Shown piece by piece: positions 6,299 through 12,314 of a stretch of 18,441 nt of DNA. Made by a program: the position numbers and the translations under genes. How positions within the stretch are numbered: the stretch's first letter is position 1; the number at the start of each line of letters is the position of its first letter. The notes below the pieces were generated by a model that did not search any database, was not told where the DNA came from, and worked only from the letters and a program-made list of their open reading frames with translations. The stretch comes from Candidatus Nomurabacteria bacterium (GTDB lineage Bacteria > Patescibacteriota > Minisyncoccia > Phycocordibacterales > UBA10002), in NCBI GenBank assembly GCA_943349725.1, contig CALQZP010000012.1, positions 1 through 18,441 of the forward strand, given 5' to 3'.

Positions 6299-6375
6299 TT
6301 CCGGTATTTCGCCATAATCTCAGCCTCCACTTCCTCCTTGGGGCGACCGAACTTAAGATATGAGAGCTCTTTCAG
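6295..6375 (-). pseudogene. Remnant of the 3' end of the TraG/VirD4-like ATPase gene (tail C)
   Basis: It aligns without gaps to 8483-8563, the end of the intact ATPase gene. I count 18 mismatches in 81 bp, yet the minus-strand translation LKELSYLKFGRPKEEVEAEI and onward to KYRK-stop differs at one residue only (K to R). Fifteen of 16 differing codons, the stop included, are synonymous. Homology ends at 6375, inside the last codons of hicA; the hicA stop TGA (6374-6372) is partly supplied by this fragment. It has no start codon of its own. Tail C shares its R residue, TAG stop and the P, R and G codons with tail E, so the two are closer to each other in those features than to the intact tail. 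Confidence 0.88.
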
Positions 6376-6587
6376 AGTAACTGTTTGAACTCTTCGTCAG
6401 TCAAACCTGCATCTCGTATAACGGCTTTAAGTGTGTAGGGGTTTAGTCGTGAGTGCCTGGGGATAGTAAGTTTACGGGTACCGTTTGTCATACCAGTATG
6501 TTTCCTCCCGCGTGTTGTAGAAATCCAAAAGCCCGCTTTTTGAAAAGCGCGGATTGCGCTCGCCGAAGAAACATCCGTGAACAACAT
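6372..6587 (-). CDS. hicA: HicA-type mRNA interferase toxin
   Basis: A 71-residue toxin of the HicA double-stranded-RNA-binding fold, which cleaves mRNA when free of HicB. Characteristic sequence: ASAIRAFQKAGF near the N-terminus, a conserved histidine in RGRKHTGM (about 27-34), then KLTIPRHSRLNPYTLKAVI and RDAGLTDEEF at the C-terminus. In many homologues the His is preceded by GS; here the context is RKH. The ATG overlaps the last base of the hicB stop (TAATG), so translation is coupled and the antitoxin comes first. The stop codon is formed at the junction with remnant tail C, yet the length and C-terminus look complete. It belongs to an acquired module between tails C and E. Confidence 0.87.
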   Translation of the reverse strand: MLFTDVSSASAIRAFQKAGFWISTTRGRKHTGMTNGTRKLTIPRHSRLNPYTLKAVIRDAGLTDEEFKQLL

Positions 6588-6787
6588 TACGCTAAAGCTA
6601 CTTGTATCTCACGAAACTCTGTATTTTTCAATTCATTTCGTTCCATATCAAGATAGGTCAAAACTGCATCACGAATATTCGCAATCGCTTCACGTTCGGT
6701 GTTTCCTTGGCTATGACACCCAGGGAGAGCCGGTACGTGGGTATCGTAGCCATATTTTGTTTTCTTGATGGCGATAATGTATTTCAT
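6587..6787 (-). CDS. hicB: HicB-type antitoxin
   Basis: A 66-residue HicB with the partial RNase H-like fold: MKYIIAIKKTKYGYDTHVPALPGCHSQG-type strand pattern (residues 1-28), with PALPGCHSQG as the family hallmark, followed by EREAIANIRDAVLTYL. It neutralises HicA. It is too short to carry the ribbon-helix-helix or HTH domain of longer HicB proteins, so DNA-binding autoregulation is not evident. Its ATG is six bases after a TAAAAT hexamer, which implies a leaderless mRNA. It overlaps hicA by one base. Confidence 0.88.
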   Translation of the reverse strand: MKYIIAIKKTKYGYDTHVPALPGCHSQGNTEREAIANIRDAVLTYLDMERNELKNTEFREIQVALA

Positions 6788-6793
6788 AGCCTA

Positions 6794-6822
6794 ATTTTAG
6801 CAAAAAACGACCAAAAAGCCAA
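6794..6822 (-). promoter_or_regulatory. Promoter of hicBA, leaderless
   Basis: On the minus strand TTGGCT (6822-6817), a 17-bp spacer and TAAAAT (6799-6794), then six bases (TAGGCT) and the hicB ATG. The predicted start falls on the A of the ATG. Confidence 0.6.
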
Positions 6823-6829
6823 TTCATTA

Positions 6830-7408
6830 CTATTCGTCGAATTTCTTTTCCATTTCAATGTTCTTGTGAATTCTCCCATCGCCCATAGTGTCATCTTCCG
6901 TATATGTTTCTGTAAAACCTAAGCTCGTGTAAAGCCCCATCGCGGCACGTTGCTCCTCTGTATCTCCGGTGACACCCAATCGAATACTCTTTGCTCCGAG
7001 ACCTTCCGCTTCTTGTAAGACTTTTTCGAGAAGCATCTTCCCAAAACCCTTCCCTCTCATTTCGGGAGCCGTATAGACCCGCTTTAAACGAAAACTGCCG
7101 TCAGCTTGTTTTTGCAGACCGGCCATAGCCACAGCAGTGCCTGCCACCTCTACAGCGAACATCTTCGTGTTCTGGTCTTCAAGATACTCGCGCCAATATG
7201 ACTCGTCCATTTCAGGCTCTGTATGTATCGACGAGCGCCATGCTTCTGGGTTTGTCTCTCTGCTGCGCAGGCGAAGCGTCTTATATTCTTCCCATTTGTC
7301 AGGAGTTAACTCGACAACGGACGGTTGTTCGGTGCTTTCAGAACGAACGGCAGCAACCTCTAAATGCGTCTCACCAGAAGACTTTGGTTGTGGTGGATTT
7401 TCTGACAT
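6830..7408 (-). CDS. GNAT-family N-acetyltransferase
   Basis: A 192-residue protein with a GNAT fold in its C-terminal three quarters. Motif A is RVYTAPEMRGKGFGKMLLEK, with RGKGFGK as the acetyl-CoA pyrophosphate loop; motif B is MGLYTSLGFTET. The first 30 residues are polar and probably disordered. The acceptor is unknown. An ATG at 7426 adds six residues, but it lies inside a REP-like palindrome (7416-7445), so the ATG at 7408 (MSENPPQ) is preferred. The gene is just upstream of hicBA on the same strand but hicBA has its own promoter in the 42-bp gap. It may be a separate acquired gene or a third component of that module; GNAT enzymes also occur as toxins, though those usually pair with an RHH antitoxin, which is absent. 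Confidence 0.85.
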   Translation of the reverse strand: MSENPPQPKSSGETHLEVAAVRSESTEQPSVVELTPDKWEEYKTLRLRSRETNPEAWRSSIHTEPEMDESYWREYLEDQNTKMFAVEVAGTAVAMAGLQKQADGSFRLKRVYTAPEMRGKGFGKMLLEKVLQEAEGLGAKSIRLGVTGDTEEQRAAMGLYTSLGFTETYTEDDTMGDGRIHKNIEMEKKFDE

Positions 7409-7415
7409 ATTTAAT

Positions 7416-7445
7416 CTGGATTCCATTTTTCAATGGAATGACAAG
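7416..7445. repeat. Short REP-like palindrome
   Basis: CTGG followed by ATTCCATT (7420-7427), a 4-nt loop and AATGGAAT (7432-7439), then GACAAG. The ends match those of the palindrome at 647-709 (CTGGATTCC / GGAATGACA), while the interior is much shorter. Confidence 0.5.
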
Positions 7446-7454
7446 GGGGTTCTT

Positions 7455-7496
7455 TAACTGCTAACTTAAAACTTCAAACTTATAACTTGGAACTAC
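7455..7496. repeat. Heptamer array 7, adjoining remnant tail E
   Basis: Units TAACTGC, TAACTTA, AAACTTC, AAACTTA, TAACTTG, GAACTAC in 7-bp phase. The last unit contains the inverted stop codon (7493-7495) of tail E. Confidence 0.75.
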
Positions 7497-7548
7497 TTCC
7501 GGTATTTCGCCATGATTTCCGCTTCTACCTCCTCCTTGGGGCGACCGA
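7493..7548 (-). pseudogene. Second remnant of the ATPase-gene 3' end (tail E)
   Basis: Fifty-six bases aligned without gaps to 8481-region gene end (8483-8538), with 8 mismatches by my count. The minus-strand translation is GRPKEEVEAEIMAKYRK-stop, identical to the intact tail except for the K-to-R change that tail C also has. The homology begins two bases after the hepT stop codon (7552-7550), so the module joins the tail almost exactly at the toxin gene's end. It has no start codon. Confidence 0.85.
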
Positions 7549-7549
7549 T

Positions 7550-7963
7550 TTAATTCAGAAACTTCTTGATAATGAGTGTCAAATATTCTTTATACGCCTC
7601 CACATATCTCGGGGCTTCACGCAGAAGCACGCTTCGCTGTACTGTTTCATAACGATGCACCAGCCGATTTCGCAACCCGACTGAACCGGCAATTTTGGCG
7701 TAAAGTGTTTTCGAAAGAACCCCGATATCAACAAGCGCTTCAAATGTCCCTTGATTCGTATCAGGAAGCTGTTTCTTTTCTTTCTCAAGAATAAGCGCGT
7801 TCACATCCACCGCCTCATCCACGACAAGCTGAAAGAGACGTTCAATGGAAAATACGGTTTTGTCAGAAGGGTGCTCTCCTCCCTGACATTCAACAAGATA
7901 CTCCCCAAGCTGACGGAGATATTCTTGAATAAGTGTTATCTTTTTTGAAAATGATTCTGGCAT
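7550..7963 (-). CDS. hepT: HepT-type HEPN ribonuclease toxin
   Basis: A 137-residue helical HEPN (DUF86) protein. The catalytic motif RX4HXY is complete: R98, H103 and Y105 in GLRNRLVHRYETV. HepT is an RNase toxin; its partner MntA silences it in studied systems by transferring AMP groups onto the motif tyrosine, which is present here. The frame is open to 8035, but the ATG at 7963 lies one base after the mntA stop (TGA-T-ATG), which sets the start and couples translation. The stop codon abuts remnant tail E of the ATPase gene. Toxin second, antitoxin first is the usual order for this family. Confidence 0.88.
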   Translation of the reverse strand: MPESFSKKITLIQEYLRQLGEYLVECQGGEHPSDKTVFSIERLFQLVVDEAVDVNALILEKEKKQLPDTNQGTFEALVDIGVLSKTLYAKIAGSVGLRNRLVHRYETVQRSVLLREAPRYVEAYKEYLTLIIKKFLN

Positions 7964-7964
7964 A

Positions 7965-8363
7965 TCATTTTGTTTGCTGATCGGCCCACACGTGAAGCGC
8001 TTGCTTTTGTCGCGCCCGAATCGGCGCGGTGTCAAACCAGAGGTTCATTGCGCGCAAACGCCACTGTGAAAAAAGCCCTTGCTTTTCCTCAAAGAGTAGT
8101 ATGCCGTCACGCGCGACTGCGCGCCAGAGGTATGGCGAGGGAATAGAAAGGTCTGCGACTTCAACATCGTTGCGTTTGAGTGCCGTCCCGATTTCTTCGG
8201 AAACAAGAGACAGGACGGAAGGATCTTGCGGAAAGACGGCAATATCAATATCACTCCCCGACCGCTGTGTCCCTCTGGCCACTGAACCAAAAAGCACCAC
8301 AAAATCAAGTTTGTTTTGTTTGGCAACACGCACAATATTTGCCTTTGCCTGCTCATCAATCAT
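7965..8363 (-). CDS. mntA: MntA-type minimal nucleotidyltransferase antitoxin
   Basis: A 132-residue minimal nucleotidyltransferase. The motif GSX10DXD is exact: G26-S27, ten residues, D38-I-D40 in LFGSVARGTQRSGSDIDIAVF. A likely third acidic residue lies in VEVADLS (about 66-72). In studied pairs MntA adenylylates the tyrosine of the HepT RxxxxHxY motif. The last 40 residues (WRLRAMNLWFDTAPIRARQKQ) are a helical tail. The ATG at 8363 is six bases after an extended -10 (TGATATACT), so the mRNA is probably leaderless. The pair lies directly downstream of the intact ATPase gene and upstream (in minus-strand order) of remnant tail E. Confidence 0.9.
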   Translation of the reverse strand: MIDEQAKANIVRVAKQNKLDFVVLFGSVARGTQRSGSDIDIAVFPQDPSVLSLVSEEIGTALKRNDVEVADLSIPSPYLWRAVARDGILLFEEKQGLFSQWRLRAMNLWFDTAPIRARQKQALHVWADQQTK

Positions 8364-8369
8364 TTCGGC

Positions 8370-8378
8370 AGTATATCA
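8370..8378 (-). promoter_or_regulatory. Extended -10 promoter of mntA-hepT, leaderless
   Basis: On the minus strand TG-A-TATACT (8378-8370), then six bases (GCCGAA) and the mntA ATG. No convincing -35 is seen. Confidence 0.6.
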
Positions 8379-8445
8379 CGCGAAACCTTCAAAACAAAAT
8401 CATAGAACGTCCTGTTATTTGTTGAGGATTAAGGGTTTCTCTTTC

Positions 8446-8487
8446 TTGTTCCCGTTACTTGTGACCTGTCACCGGTCACTTGTTACT
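8446..8487. repeat. Heptamer array 8, adjoining the intact ATPase gene
   Basis: Units CGTTACT, TGTGACC, TGTCACC, GGTCACT, TGTTACT (8453-8487) in 7-bp phase. The last contains the inverted stop codon (8483-8485) of the ATPase gene. GTGACC/GGTCAC inside the array can form a short hairpin. Confidence 0.75.
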
Positions 8488-11236
8488 TCTTGTATTTCGC
8501 CATGATTTCCGCTTCCACCTCCTCCTTCGGTCGGCCAAACTTGAGGTACGAGAGCTCTTTGAGTTTCTCAATGTTTGCCTTGTTCCCCTGCCCTGGTGGG
8601 AGTGTCTCAAGCGAGAATGGCTTCACCGGACGGCCGTTCACGAGGAGCTTCATATAGGCGTTCCTATTGTCGAGGTTAATGAGGTCTTGGTCGGTAAAGA
8701 CCGGATCAAGCTGTTTCGCGAGGAACTCGGCGTCTTCCGCCCCAACACGAAACATCGCCATACTGCCAACGTTGCCGAACACGCTGTCTTTTATCTTTTC
8801 ATCAAGCTGTTTGATAAATTGGTGCGCGATAATGAGCGCGAGCTTGTACTTGCGAGCTTCGGAGAGAATCGAGGAAATTGATGGCGTCGTGACGTTCTGA
8901 AACTCGTCAATGTAGAGATAAAACGGGGGCATATCCTTACCAAATGAGTCTACACGTGAGAGCGCGGCCATCAGCATCTTTCCGACGAGAATAAGACCGA
9001 TGAGGTTGGCGTTTAGCTCACCCAAACGCCCTTTGGCGAGGTTCACGAGGAGGATTTTCTTCGTATCCATAATTTCTCGGAAGTTGAAGGTGGAGCGTTC
9101 TTGCGCGATAATCGGGCGCATAATTTCGTTGGACAGGAAGTTGTCGAACTTCGAAACGATGTAGGGCACAATATTCGCGAGTGACGCCTCACCGCCCGCT
9201 TTGTCCGCCACCTCACGCCAAAACTGATTGACCACCGGATTTTGACAGCGCGAGAGCTTAAGCTCACGAAACTCCTTGCTCGCGAGGACGCGGGAGACGT
9301 CAAGGAGCGTGGAACCACTCGTCGGGTCTTCAATGGTGAGGAGCACCGCGTTCCTAAAGTACTGTTCAAACATCGGCCCGCCCGAAGTCTTCATATCAAA
9401 CAGCTTGTCAAAGATAGAGAGCATTTCGTTTACCACAAAGGTCTTTTGCTCGGGGAAACGAGTATCGTACTCAAGCATATTGAGTCCCATCGGTCTCGCC
9501 GTGTTGCTTGGGTCAAAGTAGATGAGGTCTTCGTAGCGCTCTTTGGGAATCATCGCGAGGACGTCCAAAATATCCACCCCGTGTGGGTCAATAAAGCACA
9601 GCCCTTCCCCATTCGCGATGTCTTGCGCAATCATATTCTTCAGGAAGGTGGTCTTTCCGGTACCGGTTTGACCGATGGTGTAGAAGTGACGAAGGCGGTC
9701 GTCAGGCGTGACGAAAATCTTGGTATCTTCTCCGCGAACCCTGTTCACCCCAAGGAGAAGTCCTGACGCGGGAAGCCCTACTGGTGCGGGTGCCGTCCCC
9801 GCCTTGGCTTGCTTCAGCGCCGGAGCGGACTTCAGCTTTGTAGAGGGGAAATGCACCATCGTAGTGAGCTCCTTGACGTTCAAGGGAAGCACTGATGCTT
9901 CGTCAAACTCTCGCAGGCTAAAGTCGCGGAGGAGCTTTCCCAGCGAGGCTTTTTCCAGACGTTTAAACCGAAGTTCATTCCCTGTTCCGCTTTTGAACTG
10001 GTTGAATGAGGCTTCTAGGTCCGAGATGATCTCGGTGGCCGATTCGCGTGTCTGTGAAGAACTTACAACGCGAATGACGCACTCAAGCACTGGCGCGGAA
10101 ACTTTCTTTTTGATTTCCTCAACCACAAGCTCATCCACCTTTGGACCCTGCTTATCTTCTTTATGCTTCTTGTGAAGCTTTTCTTCTTCTCCCGAAAGAA
10201 TATCCTTGAGCCCTTTAAAGAAGTGACCGGCAAAGGTGAACGGAATATCTATAGCTTTCCGGACAGGAGTGCCTTTCTGTATCTGTCGCAGTGAATACTC
10301 ATAGCGTTCATTGTAGGAGTGCTGTGCAGGACGAAGGAGAAGCTGTACCGCCGCGCCTTCCCCGTCGCGGTCAATCTTGGAAAAGCTGTGCAGAAGCACA
10401 CTCAAAGGGTCTACCTGAAACTCTTCATAGAGCTTGAGCGGATAAATGGGGTTTTTCGAGAGAGTCGCCACCGAGCCGAGGGAGATACCGTTTTCATTAA
10501 AAATATTGTAGTCGTCCTTCACCTCGCGAATTTTTGAATTGTGAAAAAGAGACTTTGCCTGCTTTTCAAAAAGCGCTTTTTTCAGCGTGGGTACCGATAC
10601 GTAGAAAATGATTTCGTCACTGCCGTTCGCGTTCGCAATCTCTATGGTAAAGAACGTATCCTCTTTTCCTTTGTCGGCAACCGAAAGCATACCTGCATAA
10701 AACTGCTCCATTCCCGCAATGAGGATCTTGAGCTCCTTCTCCCCTTCTTCCTTAGTGGTCTCGGGAAGCGAGATTTCAAACAGGGTCATATGGAGTGGTT
10801 TCCATAGCGCACTCCTCTCCGGTAGGTCCTTCACCGGAAGACCTGCTTGTATATACTGAATGAGAAAGCGGTGGAAATCGTCAAAGAGGTGCGCGTTGTT
10901 AAGTCGCTCCGCGACATCAAGCGCGCTTCGCACTCCTTTTTCCTGCACAATCACCGCAAGCTCCTCCATCTGCTTATCATGCGTTTCGGGAGCAAGGTCA
11001 AATACGATGGCCTGCTTCTCGGCGGGAGGGATGGTCATCGCGGGGGCAACGGCTTCCGCGACCGGAGTTTGCGCATAGGTAGTTACGGTTTCCTGTACTA
11101 CTTGTTCCCTTTCAGGCGAGATACCTTTCTCGGTAAGTGCCTGCTCTTTCCGTTGCACTTCCTCGCGCAAAAACTTAAGCTCCTCTTCAGGGGAAGAGAA
11201 TCGCTTTTCAACCGAACCTGTAACGGTCTTTTCCAT
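8483..11236 (-). CDS. TraG/VirD4-like P-loop ATPase (type IV secretion/conjugation-type DNA-binding domain)
   Basis: A 917-residue protein. The C-terminal half is an additional-strand (FtsK/HerA/VirD4-class) ATPase: Walker A IGQTGTGKTTFL (about residues 515-527), CFIDPHGVDILD just after it, and Walker B FYLYIDEFQN (about 770-780) followed by SEARKYKLALIIAHQ, the sensor-like helix typical of coupling proteins. The N-terminal half (about 450 residues) is a helical/alpha-beta region of unknown role with an EKEQ-rich coiled coil near the start; I see no obvious transmembrane helices. CPR genomes commonly carry such proteins, probably for DNA or pilus-linked transport; the substrate is unknown. 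The ATG at 11236 is preferred over 11263 because a TATACT -10 (extended TGC) lies 7 bp upstream of it. Its last 19-27 codons are duplicated as remnant tails E and C. Confidence 0.88.
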   Translation of the reverse strand: MEKTVTGSVEKRFSSPEEELKFLREEVQRKEQALTEKGISPEREQVVQETVTTYAQTPVAEAVAPAMTIPPAEKQAIVFDLAPETHDKQMEELAVIVQEKGVRSALDVAERLNNAHLFDDFHRFLIQYIQAGLPVKDLPERSALWKPLHMTLFEISLPETTKEEGEKELKILIAGMEQFYAGMLSVADKGKEDTFFTIEIANANGSDEIIFYVSVPTLKKALFEKQAKSLFHNSKIREVKDDYNIFNENGISLGSVATLSKNPIYPLKLYEEFQVDPLSVLLHSFSKIDRDGEGAAVQLLLRPAQHSYNERYEYSLRQIQKGTPVRKAIDIPFTFAGHFFKGLKDILSGEEEKLHKKHKEDKQGPKVDELVVEEIKKKVSAPVLECVIRVVSSSQTRESATEIISDLEASFNQFKSGTGNELRFKRLEKASLGKLLRDFSLREFDEASVLPLNVKELTTMVHFPSTKLKSAPALKQAKAGTAPAPVGLPASGLLLGVNRVRGEDTKIFVTPDDRLRHFYTIGQTGTGKTTFLKNMIAQDIANGEGLCFIDPHGVDILDVLAMIPKERYEDLIYFDPSNTARPMGLNMLEYDTRFPEQKTFVVNEMLSIFDKLFDMKTSGGPMFEQYFRNAVLLTIEDPTSGSTLLDVSRVLASKEFRELKLSRCQNPVVNQFWREVADKAGGEASLANIVPYIVSKFDNFLSNEIMRPIIAQERSTFNFREIMDTKKILLVNLAKGRLGELNANLIGLILVGKMLMAALSRVDSFGKDMPPFYLYIDEFQNVTTPSISSILSEARKYKLALIIAHQFIKQLDEKIKDSVFGNVGSMAMFRVGAEDAEFLAKQLDPVFTDQDLINLDNRNAYMKLLVNGRPVKPFSLETLPPGQGNKANIEKLKELSYLKFGRPKEEVEAEIMAKYKK

Positions 11237-11243
11237 ATGCACT

Positions 11244-11252
11244 AGTATAGCA
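11244..11252 (-). promoter_or_regulatory. Extended -10 promoter of the ATPase gene
   Basis: On the minus strand TG-C-TATACT with the hexamer at 11249-11244, seven bases from the ATG at 11236. The mRNA would be leaderless or nearly so. No clear -35. Confidence 0.5.
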
Positions 11253-11316
11253 AGAATAATCAATTCTTCATCCCCGTGTATAAGGCCACCCCTTTAATGC
11301 CCTCATAACCTCCTCA

Positions 11317-11346
11317 AAAAGTGCGATATAAGTACGATCGTAGCTA
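11317..11346. promoter_or_regulatory. Operator-like site at the PaaX/Cas2-like gene promoter
   Basis: AAAAGTGCGATATAAGTACG and onward to the symmetric core TACGATCGTA (11333-11342), whose right arm is degenerate (GCTATAT). The left arm and core match the full palindrome at 12004-12045 almost base for base. The core lies between the -35 position and the -10 (11352-11357) of the regulator's own promoter, the position expected for autorepression. Binding by the adjacent regulator is inferred. Confidence 0.55.
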
Positions 11347-11348
11347 TA

Positions 11349-11363
11349 TGATACAATTATAGG
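11349..11363 (+). promoter_or_regulatory. Extended -10 promoter of the PaaX/Cas2-like gene, leaderless
   Basis: TG-A-TACAAT (11349-11357), six bases (TATAGG), then the ATG at 11364. The operator-like palindrome overlaps the upstream part. Confidence 0.55.
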
Positions 11364-11960
11364 ATGACAAAAAGAAGAAGGGTGAGTGAAAAAGAGGCCA
11401 AAGAAACCCGACTGCGCATTGGGCCGGTACAACAAAAGATACTGCTGCTACTTTTGGGTGGTCTGGCGCTTTCCTGCTCACGTTCCCCAAGGAAAAACTG
11501 GCGTATTATCAAGGGTATGCGCGAGACATGGAAGGATATTAACAAGCGCACCGCTGAATACGCCATTACCAAGCTGTATGAATCGCACCTCATTGAGGCA
11601 CGTGAAAACACCGACGGCACTACGACGCTTGTGCTTAATGAAAAGGGAAAGAAAAAAGCGCTCACTTACAAAGCGAGTGCGATGAAGATTCAAAGCGCAG
11701 ATCTTTGGGACAAGAGGTGGCGTGTGGTTGTCTTTGATATACCTGAAGATGAACGTGATGCTCGCGACGCACTTCGTGGACATCTTGAAGATATGGGTTT
11801 CTTTGTGTTACAACGTTCAGTATTCGTTCACCCACTTGACTGCAAAGATGAGATAGATTTCTTGGTTGAACTCCACGATATACGAAAATATGTCCGCTTT
11901 ATGGTGGTTGAGTCAATTGATAACGAACCCCATCTAAAAAAGTTCTTCAATCTTGAATGA
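11364..11960 (+). CDS. PaaX-like transcriptional regulator with Cas2-like C-terminal domain
   Basis: A 198-residue protein in two parts. The N-terminal part (about 18-95) reads as a winged helix: KILLLLLGGLAL, a basic helix, KRTAEYAITKLYESHLIE and a wing with TTTLVLNEKGKKKAL. The C-terminal part (about 112-198), KRWRVVVFDIPEDERDARDALRGHL... to FVHPLDCKDEIDFLVEL, is the ferredoxin-like fold shared by PaaX regulators and Cas2. Such proteins are sometimes labelled Cas2 in CPR genomes, but the winged helix and lack of any CRISPR array or cas gene make a DNA-binding regulator more likely. A near-palindromic operator overlaps its promoter and a longer copy lies 44 bp after its stop, which fits autoregulation. 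It is divergent from the ATPase gene and could regulate it; that is inference. Confidence 0.8.
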   Translation: MTKRRRVSEKEAKETRLRIGPVQQKILLLLLGGLALSCSRSPRKNWRIIKGMRETWKDINKRTAEYAITKLYESHLIEARENTDGTTTLVLNEKGKKKALTYKASAMKIQSADLWDKRWRVVVFDIPEDERDARDALRGHLEDMGFFVLQRSVFVHPLDCKDEIDFLVELHDIRKYVRFMVVESIDNEPHLKKFFNLE

Positions 11961-12003
11961 CCTTTTTTATCTCTGTTTCAGTTTCACTTTTCCGCCGTTC
12001 CAA

Positions 12004-12045
12004 AAAAGTGCGATATACGTACGATCGTACTTATATCGCACTTTT
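12004..12045. repeat. 42-bp near-perfect palindrome downstream of the PaaX/Cas2-like gene
   Basis: Half sites AAAAGTGCGATATA and TATATCGCACTTTT flank the core GTACGATCGTAC; one base pair of symmetry is broken. The same left arm and core occur at the regulator's promoter. Because the arms end in T-runs (T6 on the minus strand, T4 on the plus), it could also work as a bidirectional terminator between the convergent genes at 11364-11960 and 12314-12601. Confidence 0.75.
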
Positions 12046-12082
12046 GCACACGTCAGAGTACGAAGGAGAGGAGAGAGAATAG

Positions 12083-12224
12083 TAGACATGTCCCGAAATA
12101 ACTTCAAAATCAGAGAAATACGTTGATAAATATGGGTAAAAATGCGATATTTATAAAAAATCATAAAATATCTTTATCTATCGACATATTTCCAGAAAAA
12201 ACAAGTTATTTCGGGACTTGTCTA
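12083..12224. mobile_element. MITE-like element with 22-bp terminal inverted repeats
   Basis: 12083-12104 and 12203-12224 are inverted repeats (TAGACATGTCCCGAAATAAC + TT) with one mismatch. The 98-bp interior is AT-rich and has no coding potential. If TA is the duplicated target, the element is 138 bp (12085-12222), as for IS630/Tc1-mariner derivatives. The flanks also give AGT on both sides (12081-12083 and 12223-12226 region), a 3-bp alternative. No transposase is in the window. Confidence 0.6.
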
Positions 12225-12279
12225 GTGTCTTTTCCTTTTGATAGAGGGTTCAGGGTGATCCGCGTCTTTTCTTTTTCGC

Positions 12280-12314
12280 TGGTACCTAATGCCTATTTCC
12301 TAGAGCCTTCTTCT
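12280..12314. repeat. Heptamer array 9
   Basis: Units TGGTACC, TAATGCC, TATTTCC, TAGAGCC, TTCTTCT in 7-bp phase. The last base is the first of the inverted stop codon (12314-12316) of the 95-residue gene. Confidence 0.65.

Noticed and set aside
6271..8487. Explaining the tail copies as simple tandem duplication of the ATPase gene
   Set aside because: The copies differ at up to 22% of bases, almost all synonymous, and each is limited to the last 56-81 bp; local duplication and decay would give random changes and frame loss.
11364..11960. Calling the gene a CRISPR Cas2
   Set aside because: It has a winged-helix N-terminus and an operator at its promoter, and there is no CRISPR array or other cas gene in the window; PaaX-like regulator fits better.
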